Part shown: positions 7,934-14,582 of the stretch, piece by piece
Layout: each line of letters starts with the position of its first letter
How positions within the stretch are numbered: position 1 is the stretch's first letter
Assembly: GCA_031279875.1 (NCBI GenBank)
Contig: JAITHS010000349.1
Coordinates: 1-16,203, forward strand
Reading direction: 5' to 3'
Origin: Tannerella sp.
Lineage (GTDB): Bacteria; Bacteroidota; Bacteroidia; Bacteroidales; Tannerellaceae
Length of the DNA stretch: 16,203 bases
Made by a program: the position numbers and the translations under genes
The notes under the pieces: model-generated
Seen by the model: the letters and a program-made list of their open reading frames with translations, nothing else
Databases searched by the model: none
Told to the model about the DNA's origin: nothing

Positions 7934-8758
7934 ATGAGTAAATACAGATGTAAATTATGCGGATACATCGTTGAAGGAGACGTTGTTCCCGATGTATGCC
8001 CTGTTTGCGGAGCGCCAGCTTCAGAGTTTGAATTGATTGACGCACCTGCAACAGCCGACGGCGGCTCAAAAAAAGGAATGAACCGCGATAGCAATGTCTA
8101 TACCGTCGTTTACGCTTCCGTTATGGTGATGCTTGTGGCTGTGTTGCTGGCGTTTACGTCGCAGTCGTTGCGTTCCTACCAGAAAGCAAATGAAGACAAC
8201 GACAAGCGACAGCAGATTTTAAGGTCTATCAATCAGACGGTTAACGGAACCGAAACGGAAACAATCTACAAGAAACTCATCACCGATGCTTTTCTTGTTA
8301 ACGACAATGGTGAACGCATCGACGGCGACGCATTTGCAGCCGACGCCTCAAAAATGTTTGACAACAAGGCCTATCCTGTGTTTGTGGCGAAAGTTGACGG
8401 TCAAACCAAATACGTCATGGCGCTGTCGGGCGCAGGTTTGTGGGGACCTATCTGGGGCTATGTATCTGTTAATGAAGACGGTAACACTATCTTTGGAGCT
8501 GATTTTAGCCATCAGGGCGAAACACCCGGACTTGGCGCCGAGATAGCAACAACGCATTTCCGCGCCGAGTTTGCAGGTAAACAGTTGTTTAAAAATGCCG
8601 AATTTAAGAGCATTGCCGTAGTCAAACCCGGCAAAGAGGCTCATGGTCAGGACTATGTTGACGGCATATCCGGCGGCACTATCACCAGCAAAGGCGTTGA
8701 CCGCATGATCGCCGCCAGCTTGCAACAGTATGTCGGATTCTTGAAGAAAGGGAAGTAA
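7934..8758 (+). CDS. nqrC: Na+-NQR subunit C with N-terminal rubredoxin-like domain
   Basis: NqrC is the membrane-anchored, periplasmic FMN subunit of Na+-translocating NADH:quinone reductase. Residues 1-35 are a rubredoxin-like knuckle domain of the rubrerythrin type, with C6-x2-C9-GY and C22-PV-C25-GAP. A Gly/Ala/Lys linker (about 36-48) follows, then M49-NRDSN, the usual NqrC beginning, and a TM helix (about 55-75). The FMN-binding domain ends with DGISGGT (243-249), where T249 (codon 8678-8680) is the expected flavinylated threonine. Known NqrC topology puts the N-terminus in the cytoplasm, so the extra iron-type site would sit on the cytoplasmic face. An internal start at ATG 8078 would remove the domain, but the promoter position supports 7934. 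The hicB ATG follows the stop after only 2 bp. Confidence 0.95.
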   Translation: MSKYRCKLCGYIVEGDVVPDVCPVCGAPASEFELIDAPATADGGSKKGMNRDSNVYTVVYASVMVMLVAVLLAFTSQSLRSYQKANEDNDKRQQILRSINQTVNGTETETIYKKLITDAFLVNDNGERIDGDAFAADASKMFDNKAYPVFVAKVDGQTKYVMALSGAGLWGPIWGYVSVNEDGNTIFGADFSHQGETPGLGAEIATTHFRAEFAGKQLFKNAEFKSIAVVKPGKEAHGQDYVDGISGGTITSKGVDRMIAASLQQYVGFLKKGK

Positions 8759-8760
8759 CG

Positions 8761-8976
8761 ATGGAATATACTGCAATCATTGAACAAGGTAAAAACGGCT
8801 GGTATGTAGCGCAATGCGCACAGTTGCCTGCGGCTATTACGCAAGGCAAAACAATCGACGATGCCGAAGATAATCTGAAAGATGCAATTCGTTTACTTCT
8901 TGAATGTGAACGGGATGAAACCTTGAAAACATTTCAGGGACGAGATTTTGTCAGCAGAAGTATTGCCGTATTATGA
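8761..8976 (+). CDS. hicB: HicB-like antitoxin
   Basis: Small 71-residue protein with the HicB partial RNase-H fold: YTAIIEQGKNGWYVAQCAQLP, then GKTIDDAEDNLKDAIRLLLE. HicB binds and neutralises the HicA mRNA interferase. It lacks the C-terminal ribbon-helix-helix or HTH domain of longer HicB proteins, so direct operator binding may be weak. It starts 2 bp after the nqrC stop and overlaps hicA by 4 bp (ATGA), so translation is probably coupled across nqrC-hicB-hicA. The antitoxin-first order is the reverse of classical hicA-hicB. No promoter of its own is visible. Confidence 0.88.
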   Translation: MEYTAIIEQGKNGWYVAQCAQLPAAITQGKTIDDAEDNLKDAIRLLLECERDETLKTFQGRDFVSRSIAVL

Positions 8977-9158
8977 AACGTATGAAAGTAATACAACATC
9001 TTGAAAATCATAATTGTATGTTGTTGCGTGAGGGCAGTAGCCATTCAATATATTTGAATATACTGACAAGTAAAAAGACCTCTGTGCCGCGACATGCTGA
9101 CATAGATGAAATAACAGTCCGGAAGATATGTCAACAATTGGAAATAAAACAAATTTAA
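8973..9158 (+). CDS. hicA: HicA-like mRNA interferase toxin
   Basis: 61-residue HicA-type toxin with a dsRBD-like fold. MKVIQHLENHNC is the first helix. REGSSHSIY carries the catalytic His (H24), and VPRHADIDEITVRKI is the second conserved block. HicA cleaves mRNA during translation and is held inactive by HicB. The ATG at 8973 overlaps the hicB stop; a second in-frame Met (residue 4) is an alternative. The catalytic His and the full fold appear present, so the toxin is likely functional. Confidence 0.88.
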   Translation: MKRMKVIQHLENHNCMLLREGSSHSIYLNILTSKKTSVPRHADIDEITVRKICQQLEIKQI

Positions 9159-9170
9159 ATTAATATAATT

Positions 9171-9692
9171 ATGTATAAAACAGATATAAATAAACTAAAA
9201 GAATATTTACCGCAACTGCCAAAGTCTTGGGATGGGAAATCGTGCATTCTTGAGTTACAAGATGCAGATTATAATTGGAAACAAATGGAATGGTGCGGAT
9301 GGTATTTTGAGTTTAAGGTTCGTCAAATACTTGCTGATAAGTTTGAATTTCCGGGAGACAAGTTTAATAATGTAACGTTTGACTTGAAAGGGACTATAAA
9401 TTGGGATATAAAGGCTAAATTTTTAAATGCTGACGAATACATGTGCTTGAATGACAAAGAGGCTATTGAACAGACAATACAACTTTACGGTTGCTACGGA
9501 GTTCTTGTTGCCTATTTGATATATGATTACAAAAATCACAATGCAACATTAGAATGTGTTTATTCCTATTTATTTGACAGACAAGACTTGATAAAGTTAG
9601 ATGTTCTATCCATGTTTCAAGGGAAAGACATTAAGTATTTGATGAACATTGATTATGAACATTTGTTTAATAATTATAAAATAGTAGCATGA
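9171..9692 (+). CDS. putative PD-(D/E)xK-like nuclease-associated protein, 173 aa
   Basis: I do not recognise a named family. The region WYFEFKVRQIL (44-54), followed by VTFDLKGTINWDIKAKF (about 68-84), resembles a PD-(D/E)xK core: a helix Glu (E47), strand Asp (D71) and D79-x-K81 on the paired strand. The D-to-DxK spacing is short, so this is tentative. The protein has no signal peptide or TM helix and is rich in Tyr, Asn, Lys and Asp. It starts 12 bp after hicA and overlaps the PLD-type gene by 4 bp (ATGA), implying the two are a functional pair. Its DNA is visibly more AT-rich than the nqr genes, suggesting transfer. Confidence 0.75.
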   Translation: MYKTDINKLKEYLPQLPKSWDGKSCILELQDADYNWKQMEWCGWYFEFKVRQILADKFEFPGDKFNNVTFDLKGTINWDIKAKFLNADEYMCLNDKEAIEQTIQLYGCYGVLVAYLIYDYKNHNATLECVYSYLFDRQDLIKLDVLSMFQGKDIKYLMNIDYEHLFNNYKIVA

Positions 9693-10543
9693 TAGAGGTA
9701 ATACAACGCGGTTGGCAGAACAAACTCAGTGGTCTTTTTCATAATGTGCGTTCTGAATTGACAATTTCTAGTCCTTATATTTCGGATGGAGGTGCTGATT
9801 TTTTAATACAGGCTATACCTTCGGAATTTAAGAATAAAGGATTGCTGCGTTTTATTACGAATCTATCTTCACGAAACATTTATCAAGGCGCTACGAACCC
9901 CTGTTCTTTTAAAAAGTTATTCGACAATATTAATCTTGTGCAGGTATTCCACTTGCCAAGTTTACATGCAAAAGTTTATATTCAAGATAATAGAGAGGCT
10001 ATAATCACTTCAGGGAATTTGACTGCAGGAGGGCTATTTAATAATTACGAATATGGAACTTATATAACAGAAAAAAATATTGTAGCTATCATTAAAAATG
10101 ATTTGACTGATTATGGCAATTTGGGTGCTTTAGTAAATCTAAATGACATTGTGAAATACTGCTTGTTGACTGAAAGAGTTAAAAATATTCAGAATACAGA
10201 AACTGCAAAAAACAAAGGGCTTGATACACAGTTAAGTGAAGTGCTTAATGAAGTTGACAACAAATTGATAGCATTAAAAGTTGCTGATGGCAAAATTCAT
10301 CCGATATTTGAAAAAACTATTTTGTATGTTTTAAAAAAATATGGTGAATTGCCACAGGAAGACATCAATACATATTTGTCTGAAATACATCCTGATTTAT
10401 GTAATGGTGTTAATAGAGTGATTAACGGTGTGAATTTCGGAAAAAAATGGAAACATGCAGTACGTACATCTGTTCAGACTCTAAAAAAGAAGCGCTTGAT
10501 AGAAAAAACTAATGAAAAATGGAAAATAATTTTAACTAAATAA
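9689..10543 (+). CDS. PLD-family nuclease with C-terminal Mrr-type winged helix
   Basis: 284 residues. The N-terminal half is a phospholipase-D-like nuclease domain with one HKD motif: H93-x-K95-x4-D100, then S108-G109-N110-LT. A single HKD motif means it should act as a dimer, as in Nuc and the BfiI or NgoFVII restriction enzymes. A linker (about 165-205) follows. The C-terminal 80 residues (IHPIFEKTILYVLKKYGELP ... GKKWKHAVRTSVQTLKKKRLIE ... KWKI) read like the winged-helix domain at the N-terminus of Mrr restriction enzymes, here placed C-terminally. A DNA-targeting nuclease is therefore likely. It overlaps the 173-aa gene upstream and is AT-rich like it. No methyltransferase is nearby. 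Confidence 0.88.
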   Translation: MIEVIQRGWQNKLSGLFHNVRSELTISSPYISDGGADFLIQAIPSEFKNKGLLRFITNLSSRNIYQGATNPCSFKKLFDNINLVQVFHLPSLHAKVYIQDNREAIITSGNLTAGGLFNNYEYGTYITEKNIVAIIKNDLTDYGNLGALVNLNDIVKYCLLTERVKNIQNTETAKNKGLDTQLSEVLNEVDNKLIALKVADGKIHPIFEKTILYVLKKYGELPQEDINTYLSEIHPDLCNGVNRVINGVNFGKKWKHAVRTSVQTLKKKRLIEKTNEKWKIILTK

Positions 10544-10554
10544 TATAAAAAGAT

Positions 10555-12249
10555 ATGAAACAAGCAGAACAAAAAGACATTAAAAGTATAATACACGACC
10601 GGTTTGCAAGGTTTGCGGTGGCATTGTTGGCGAGCGCAATCGCAGGCGGATGCGGCGACAACAACAAACCGGAAATAGAAGAAGAACCGCCTTTTGTTAT
10701 TAAAGCAACAATAGAAAAAGGCGGCGAATTGGCGGCTCAAAACGTTAGTATCGTGTCGGCCGTTATGTATCGCGACTTGGATCAAACAATCGGAACCACG
10801 ATTGCCGACTGCGAGTACAAAAACGGTAAATTTGAACTGTCGCTTCCCGCAGTATTAGATGACATTGTAATTCCGCCGGTTACGGAATCGGTAGATGAAT
10901 TTATGTACCCGTGGATAAGCGATCTTGACGCTAAAATGATGTATATCAGTCTGATAGGCATTAAAGGACAAGAAAAGCAAGGAGAGTTTGCGTTTCGCAA
11001 CTCAAATGTTGAAGCAGCTTACTGCTATTGCGACCGCCCTTTCACCATCAAAGGAGACGAGGGATATAATCAGGTTGAACTCCCTCGAAAAATTGACGTT
11101 CAATTCCGCAAGGGTTGGAATGTGCTGTATGCCACAGTTTCGGAATATTCAATTTTTCTCTCTACCGAAAAGCCACAAAACTATTCTTCTTTGAAATGGG
11201 AATATATAGACCGTACAGACCCTTGGGGTGGCGGTGGTAGTATGGAAGCATATTTCGACATGCGGGCGACAGCGCAGGGCATGAAACAGTCTTATAATAA
11301 TCTGATTACAAAAGCAAACATTTTTGATGCAGTACTGACACACGACGTTGAAAACATCTCCGGTTATGAACAAATTGCTAATTTCACCTTCCAACCTAAT
11401 AACCCTAAAATCTACGAACTATTTTCTAAGTCCTACGAACTTATCCTGATAGCAAACAATATCATTAACCCGTCCGGAAAGGTAACTGTTACGCAGGCAG
11501 AGATCCGAGAATACACGGCAGAGGCAATTTTCATCAGGGCATACGTCTATTCGATGCTGCTAAACTGGTTTGGAGGCGTGCCGATAGTATCGGATGTCGT
11601 AACTCCATTAAGACACAACTCCGCCGAAGAGGTAAGAAACTATATATTAGCAGATTGTAACGCAGTGATAGCAATGGCGCCCGCATCAAGAATTGACCTA
11701 AAACACGGCGCTTTGCAACTCATAGAGCGCATCACACTCAACGAACATTTTTACAATTTTTCCTCATTAAGCGAAATACTTGATTTTCCGCTATATCAGT
11801 CATTGATGAATTCATCGGTATTAGTATGGGGTAAAGACGCTATAAGTCAGGGCATTACGACAGAAAGCTATCCGGAAGCGATGATAAAAGGCTCACACAT
11901 CTATCCTGTACGATTTGCAGAGACTATACTGTTAAAATCGGAAGAATTGATGGAGATGGGAGACCTCGCCGATGCCGTTAAATATCTCAATACTATAATT
12001 GCTTGGCACAAAGATAAATACACCCCTCTTCCCGCCAACGCTTCATACGAAGAAATAAAGGCGATGAGTGCCGACCTGTGGCATCAAGAACTCAAAAATG
12101 AGGGCTTGACTTACGCTTTCCTCAAACGCAGCAATACATTTCTCGACCGCCTCAAACAATACGGCGCAAAAGAACATCACAAACTGCTACCCTTTCATCC
12201 ATCAGTTGTAAACCAAAGCCCGAATTTAACTCAAAATCCGGGATATTAA
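10555..12249 (+). CDS. SusD/RagB-like lipoprotein with a foreign N-terminal domain
   Basis: 564-residue probable outer-membrane lipoprotein. A short signal segment (about 18-32) ends at C33 (AIAGGC-GDNN), a loose lipobox. Residues about 45-215 are beta-rich (FVIKATIEKGGELAAQNVSI, then KGWNVLYATV), similar to domains I recall in standalone Bacteroidetes lipoproteins. From about 229 on it is SusD-like: YELILIANNIIN, EAIFIRAYVYSMLLNWFGGVPIV (324-346 region), FAETILLKSEELMEMGDLADAVKYLN, and the C-terminal SPNLTQNPGY typical of RagB/SusD. SusD normally pairs with a SusC/TonB-dependent transporter for glycan uptake, but no susC is here. The usual SusD N-terminus is replaced. It starts 11 bp after the PLD gene and ends 14 bp before nqrD. 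Confidence 0.88.
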   Translation: MKQAEQKDIKSIIHDRFARFAVALLASAIAGGCGDNNKPEIEEEPPFVIKATIEKGGELAAQNVSIVSAVMYRDLDQTIGTTIADCEYKNGKFELSLPAVLDDIVIPPVTESVDEFMYPWISDLDAKMMYISLIGIKGQEKQGEFAFRNSNVEAAYCYCDRPFTIKGDEGYNQVELPRKIDVQFRKGWNVLYATVSEYSIFLSTEKPQNYSSLKWEYIDRTDPWGGGGSMEAYFDMRATAQGMKQSYNNLITKANIFDAVLTHDVENISGYEQIANFTFQPNNPKIYELFSKSYELILIANNIINPSGKVTVTQAEIREYTAEAIFIRAYVYSMLLNWFGGVPIVSDVVTPLRHNSAEEVRNYILADCNAVIAMAPASRIDLKHGALQLIERITLNEHFYNFSSLSEILDFPLYQSLMNSSVLVWGKDAISQGITTESYPEAMIKGSHIYPVRFAETILLKSEELMEMGDLADAVKYLNTIIAWHKDKYTPLPANASYEEIKAMSADLWHQELKNEGLTYAFLKRSNTFLDRLKQYGAKEHHKLLPFHPSVVNQSPNLTQNPGY

Positions 12250-12263
12250 AAATAAAATATATT

Positions 12264-12887
12264 ATGACAGAAAAGACTAAACAAGTATTATTAGGACCGT
12301 TGAGCCGGAATAATCCGGTAATAGTACAGATGCTGGGCGTCTGTTCGGCTCTGGCTGTTACAGCCAAACTCGAACCGGCCATTGTGATGGCAATATCGGT
12401 TACGGTCGTCGTGGCGTTTGCTAACGTCATCATCTCACTCTTGCGCAACACTATCCCCAACCGCATTCGTATCATCGTGCAGTTGGTAGTTGTAGCCGCC
12501 CTCGTAACAGTCGTCAGCGAAGTCCTCAAAGCCTTTGCCTACGATGTCAGCAAACAGTTATCGGTCTTTATAGGGCTGATAATCACCAACTGCATACTCA
12601 TGGGGCGGCTCGAAGCCTTTGCGCTGGGCAACAAACCGTGGGATTCGTTCCTCGACGGTATAGGTAACGGGCTGGGATACGGTATCATATTAGTAATCAT
12701 CGCCTTCTTCCGCGAACTGCTCGGCAGCGGCACCATTTTCGGCATGCAAGTCATCCCCGACATCGCTTACAGTGCCGGCTACGTCAACAACGGCTTGATG
12801 ATAATGCCACCAATGGCACTTATCTGCGTAGCAGTCATCATATGGGTACATCGCTCAAGAAATAAGGAATTACAGGAAAAAGCATAG
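12264..12887 (+). CDS. nqrD: Na+-NQR subunit D
   Basis: Integral membrane subunit, 207 residues with six hydrophobic helices, normal for NqrD. It forms the core with NqrE. C27 (LGVCSAL) and C110 (ITNCILMGR) are the conserved cysteines that, with a pair from NqrE, hold the intramembrane iron-sulfur centre at the NqrD/E interface. GNKPWDSFLDGIGNGLGYG and FFRELLGSGTIFGMQV are NqrD rather than RnfE signatures. It begins 14 bp after the SusD-like gene and no promoter is seen in that gap. Expression must therefore come through the five-kilobase upstream operon or from an unseen internal promoter. Confidence 0.97.
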   Translation: MTEKTKQVLLGPLSRNNPVIVQMLGVCSALAVTAKLEPAIVMAISVTVVVAFANVIISLLRNTIPNRIRIIVQLVVVAALVTVVSEVLKAFAYDVSKQLSVFIGLIITNCILMGRLEAFALGNKPWDSFLDGIGNGLGYGIILVIIAFFRELLGSGTIFGMQVIPDIAYSAGYVNNGLMIMPPMALICVAVIIWVHRSRNKELQEKA

Positions 12888-12898
12888 CGTAAAACATT

Positions 12899-13933
12899 AT
12901 GACAGAAATGATTAGGCGCAATCAACAACCATCGCGGCAATACACACAATTGCTTGAACGCATCTCTCAACGATATGTTGAGGGGCAGGCGCAGGCTGTT
13001 CGTTCTGTCAATGAAACGCTTCTCGAAACAAACTGGAATATAGGCAAATACATTGTTGAATATGAGCAGGGAGGCAATCCGAAAGCCAAATATGGAGATC
13101 AGTTGCTTGTCAACCTGTCCCGTGATTTAACTCTCTTGCACGGAAGGGGTTTCAGTCGTTCAAATCTTACTTACATGAGACTTTTCTATTTGCGTTTCCC
13201 AATATGTGAGACGCTTTCTCACAAATTGACATGGTCGCACTATTTTGAACTGTTAAAGATTGACGACGAATTGGAACGTTCGTTCTATTATCAGCAGAAT
13301 ATCAGGGAAAATTGGAGCGTAGCCGAACTGAAAAGGCAAAAAGATTCGGGCTTGTTTGTACGCCTCGCACTGTCGAAAGACAAAGAACAGGTCTTGCAAT
13401 TGGCAAAGCAAGGACAGACGCAGGCATCGCCTCAAGACGTCATAAAAGATATTTATGTATTTGAGTTTCTGAAAATTCCAGAACCGTATAATATCTCCGA
13501 ATCAGAGTTAGAATCGCGTTTGTTAGACAATTTGCAGTCGTTTCTTCTCGAACTCGGCAAAGGTTTTACCTACGTCGGGCGACAGTTCAGGATGACTATC
13601 AACAATATACCATATCGGGTAGATTTGGTCTGTTATCACCGCATACTTCGTTGTTTTGTGCTTTTTGACTTGAAAATCAGAGAAGTCCAACACAACGATA
13701 TCGGACAGATGAACATGTATCTGGGATACTTTGCCAACGAAGAAAACGTTGAGGGAGATAATCCGCCGATTGGAATTATTCTATCGAAAGACAAAGACGC
13801 ACTACTCGTCGAATATGCTACATACGGTATGAACAGCCAACTCTTTGTCTCGAAATATCAACTGTATCTTCCTGATAAGGAGGAATTAAAACGATTAATT
13901 TATCAACAACTTGAATTAGAAGAAAATCAATAA
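12899..13933 (+). CDS. DUF1016 / YhcG-type PD-(D/E)xK nuclease
   Basis: 344-residue protein with the DUF1016 layout. The N-terminal domain (about 15-165) has ETNWNIGKYIVEYEQGG, FSRSNLTYMRLFY and LTWSHYFELLKI. The C-terminal PD-(D/E)xK nuclease domain (about 185-335) has FLLELGKGFTYVGRQ, VDLVCYHRILRCFVLFDLKI (D242, D257-L-K259) and GQMNMYLGYF. YhcG-type proteins are linked to mobile elements and restriction-associated loci; the biochemical role is poorly defined. The active-site residues are intact, with Asp rather than Glu in DLK. It lies exactly between nqrD (11-bp gap) and nqrE (12-bp gap), co-oriented, without promoter or terminator of its own. The 13 bp at its start codon equal those at the nqrD start. 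Confidence 0.92.
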   Translation: MTEMIRRNQQPSRQYTQLLERISQRYVEGQAQAVRSVNETLLETNWNIGKYIVEYEQGGNPKAKYGDQLLVNLSRDLTLLHGRGFSRSNLTYMRLFYLRFPICETLSHKLTWSHYFELLKIDDELERSFYYQQNIRENWSVAELKRQKDSGLFVRLALSKDKEQVLQLAKQGQTQASPQDVIKDIYVFEFLKIPEPYNISESELESRLLDNLQSFLLELGKGFTYVGRQFRMTINNIPYRVDLVCYHRILRCFVLFDLKIREVQHNDIGQMNMYLGYFANEENVEGDNPPIGIILSKDKDALLVEYATYGMNSQLFVSKYQLYLPDKEELKRLIYQQLELEENQ

Positions 13934-13945
13934 CTTATAAAAAAT

Positions 13946-14563
13946 ATGGAACAAATATTCAGCACCTTTGTAAGGTCAATTTTTGTGGACAACATGATAT
14001 TTGCATACTACCTCGGTATGTGCTCGTATCTGGCTGTTTCCAAGAGTGTTAAAACCGCTCTCGGACTTGGTATTGCAGTAACGTTCGTACTCGTCTGCAC
14101 CCTGCCTATCAACTACATGTTAGAAAACTACGTCCTCCGTGAGGGCGCTCTCCGCTGGCTCGGCGACGGTTACGAATCGGTCAACCTCTCTTTCCTGTCG
14201 CTGATACTCTTCATCGCTATCATCGCCTCGTTTACACAACTTGTCGAGATGGTAGTCGAAAAGTACGCCCCGGCGCTCTACTCATCGCTCGGCATCTTTT
14301 TGCCACTCATCGCCGTCAACTGCGCCATACTCGGAGGCTCGCTCTTCATGCAGCAGCGCAACTTCGCCAACGTCGCCGAAGCAACAGGATACGGCTTCGG
14401 CTCCGGCATCGGATGGATGCTCGCAATCATAGGAATGGCAGCCATACGCGAAAAATTAGCCTATTCCGACATCCCCAAGCCGTTACGCGGACTCGGTATA
14501 GCCTTCATCCTCACCGGACTGATGGGTATGGGATTTATGTGTTTTTCAGGTTTAAGTATTTAA
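13946..14563 (+). CDS. nqrE: Na+-NQR subunit E
   Basis: 205-residue, six-helix integral membrane protein, inverted-topology partner of NqrD. C26 (YLGMCSYLAV) and C126 (IAVNCAILGG) are the conserved intramembrane cysteines of the shared iron-sulfur centre. TALGLGIAVTFVL, QLVEMVVEKYAPALYSSLGI and GYGFGSGIGWMLAI are standard NqrE blocks. The NQR complex couples electron flow from NADH to quinone with Na+ export. It is normally directly adjacent to nqrD; here the DUF1016 gene separates them. nqrF follows after 19 bp. Confidence 0.97.
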   Translation: MEQIFSTFVRSIFVDNMIFAYYLGMCSYLAVSKSVKTALGLGIAVTFVLVCTLPINYMLENYVLREGALRWLGDGYESVNLSFLSLILFIAIIASFTQLVEMVVEKYAPALYSSLGIFLPLIAVNCAILGGSLFMQQRNFANVAEATGYGFGSGIGWMLAIIGMAAIREKLAYSDIPKPLRGLGIAFILTGLMGMGFMCFSGLSI

Positions 14564-14582
14564 TAATTAAAATATTACAAAA

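Noticed and set aside
10555..12249. Polysaccharide utilisation locus
   Set aside because: Only one SusD-like gene is present, with no SusC, glycoside hydrolase or sensor-regulator nearby.
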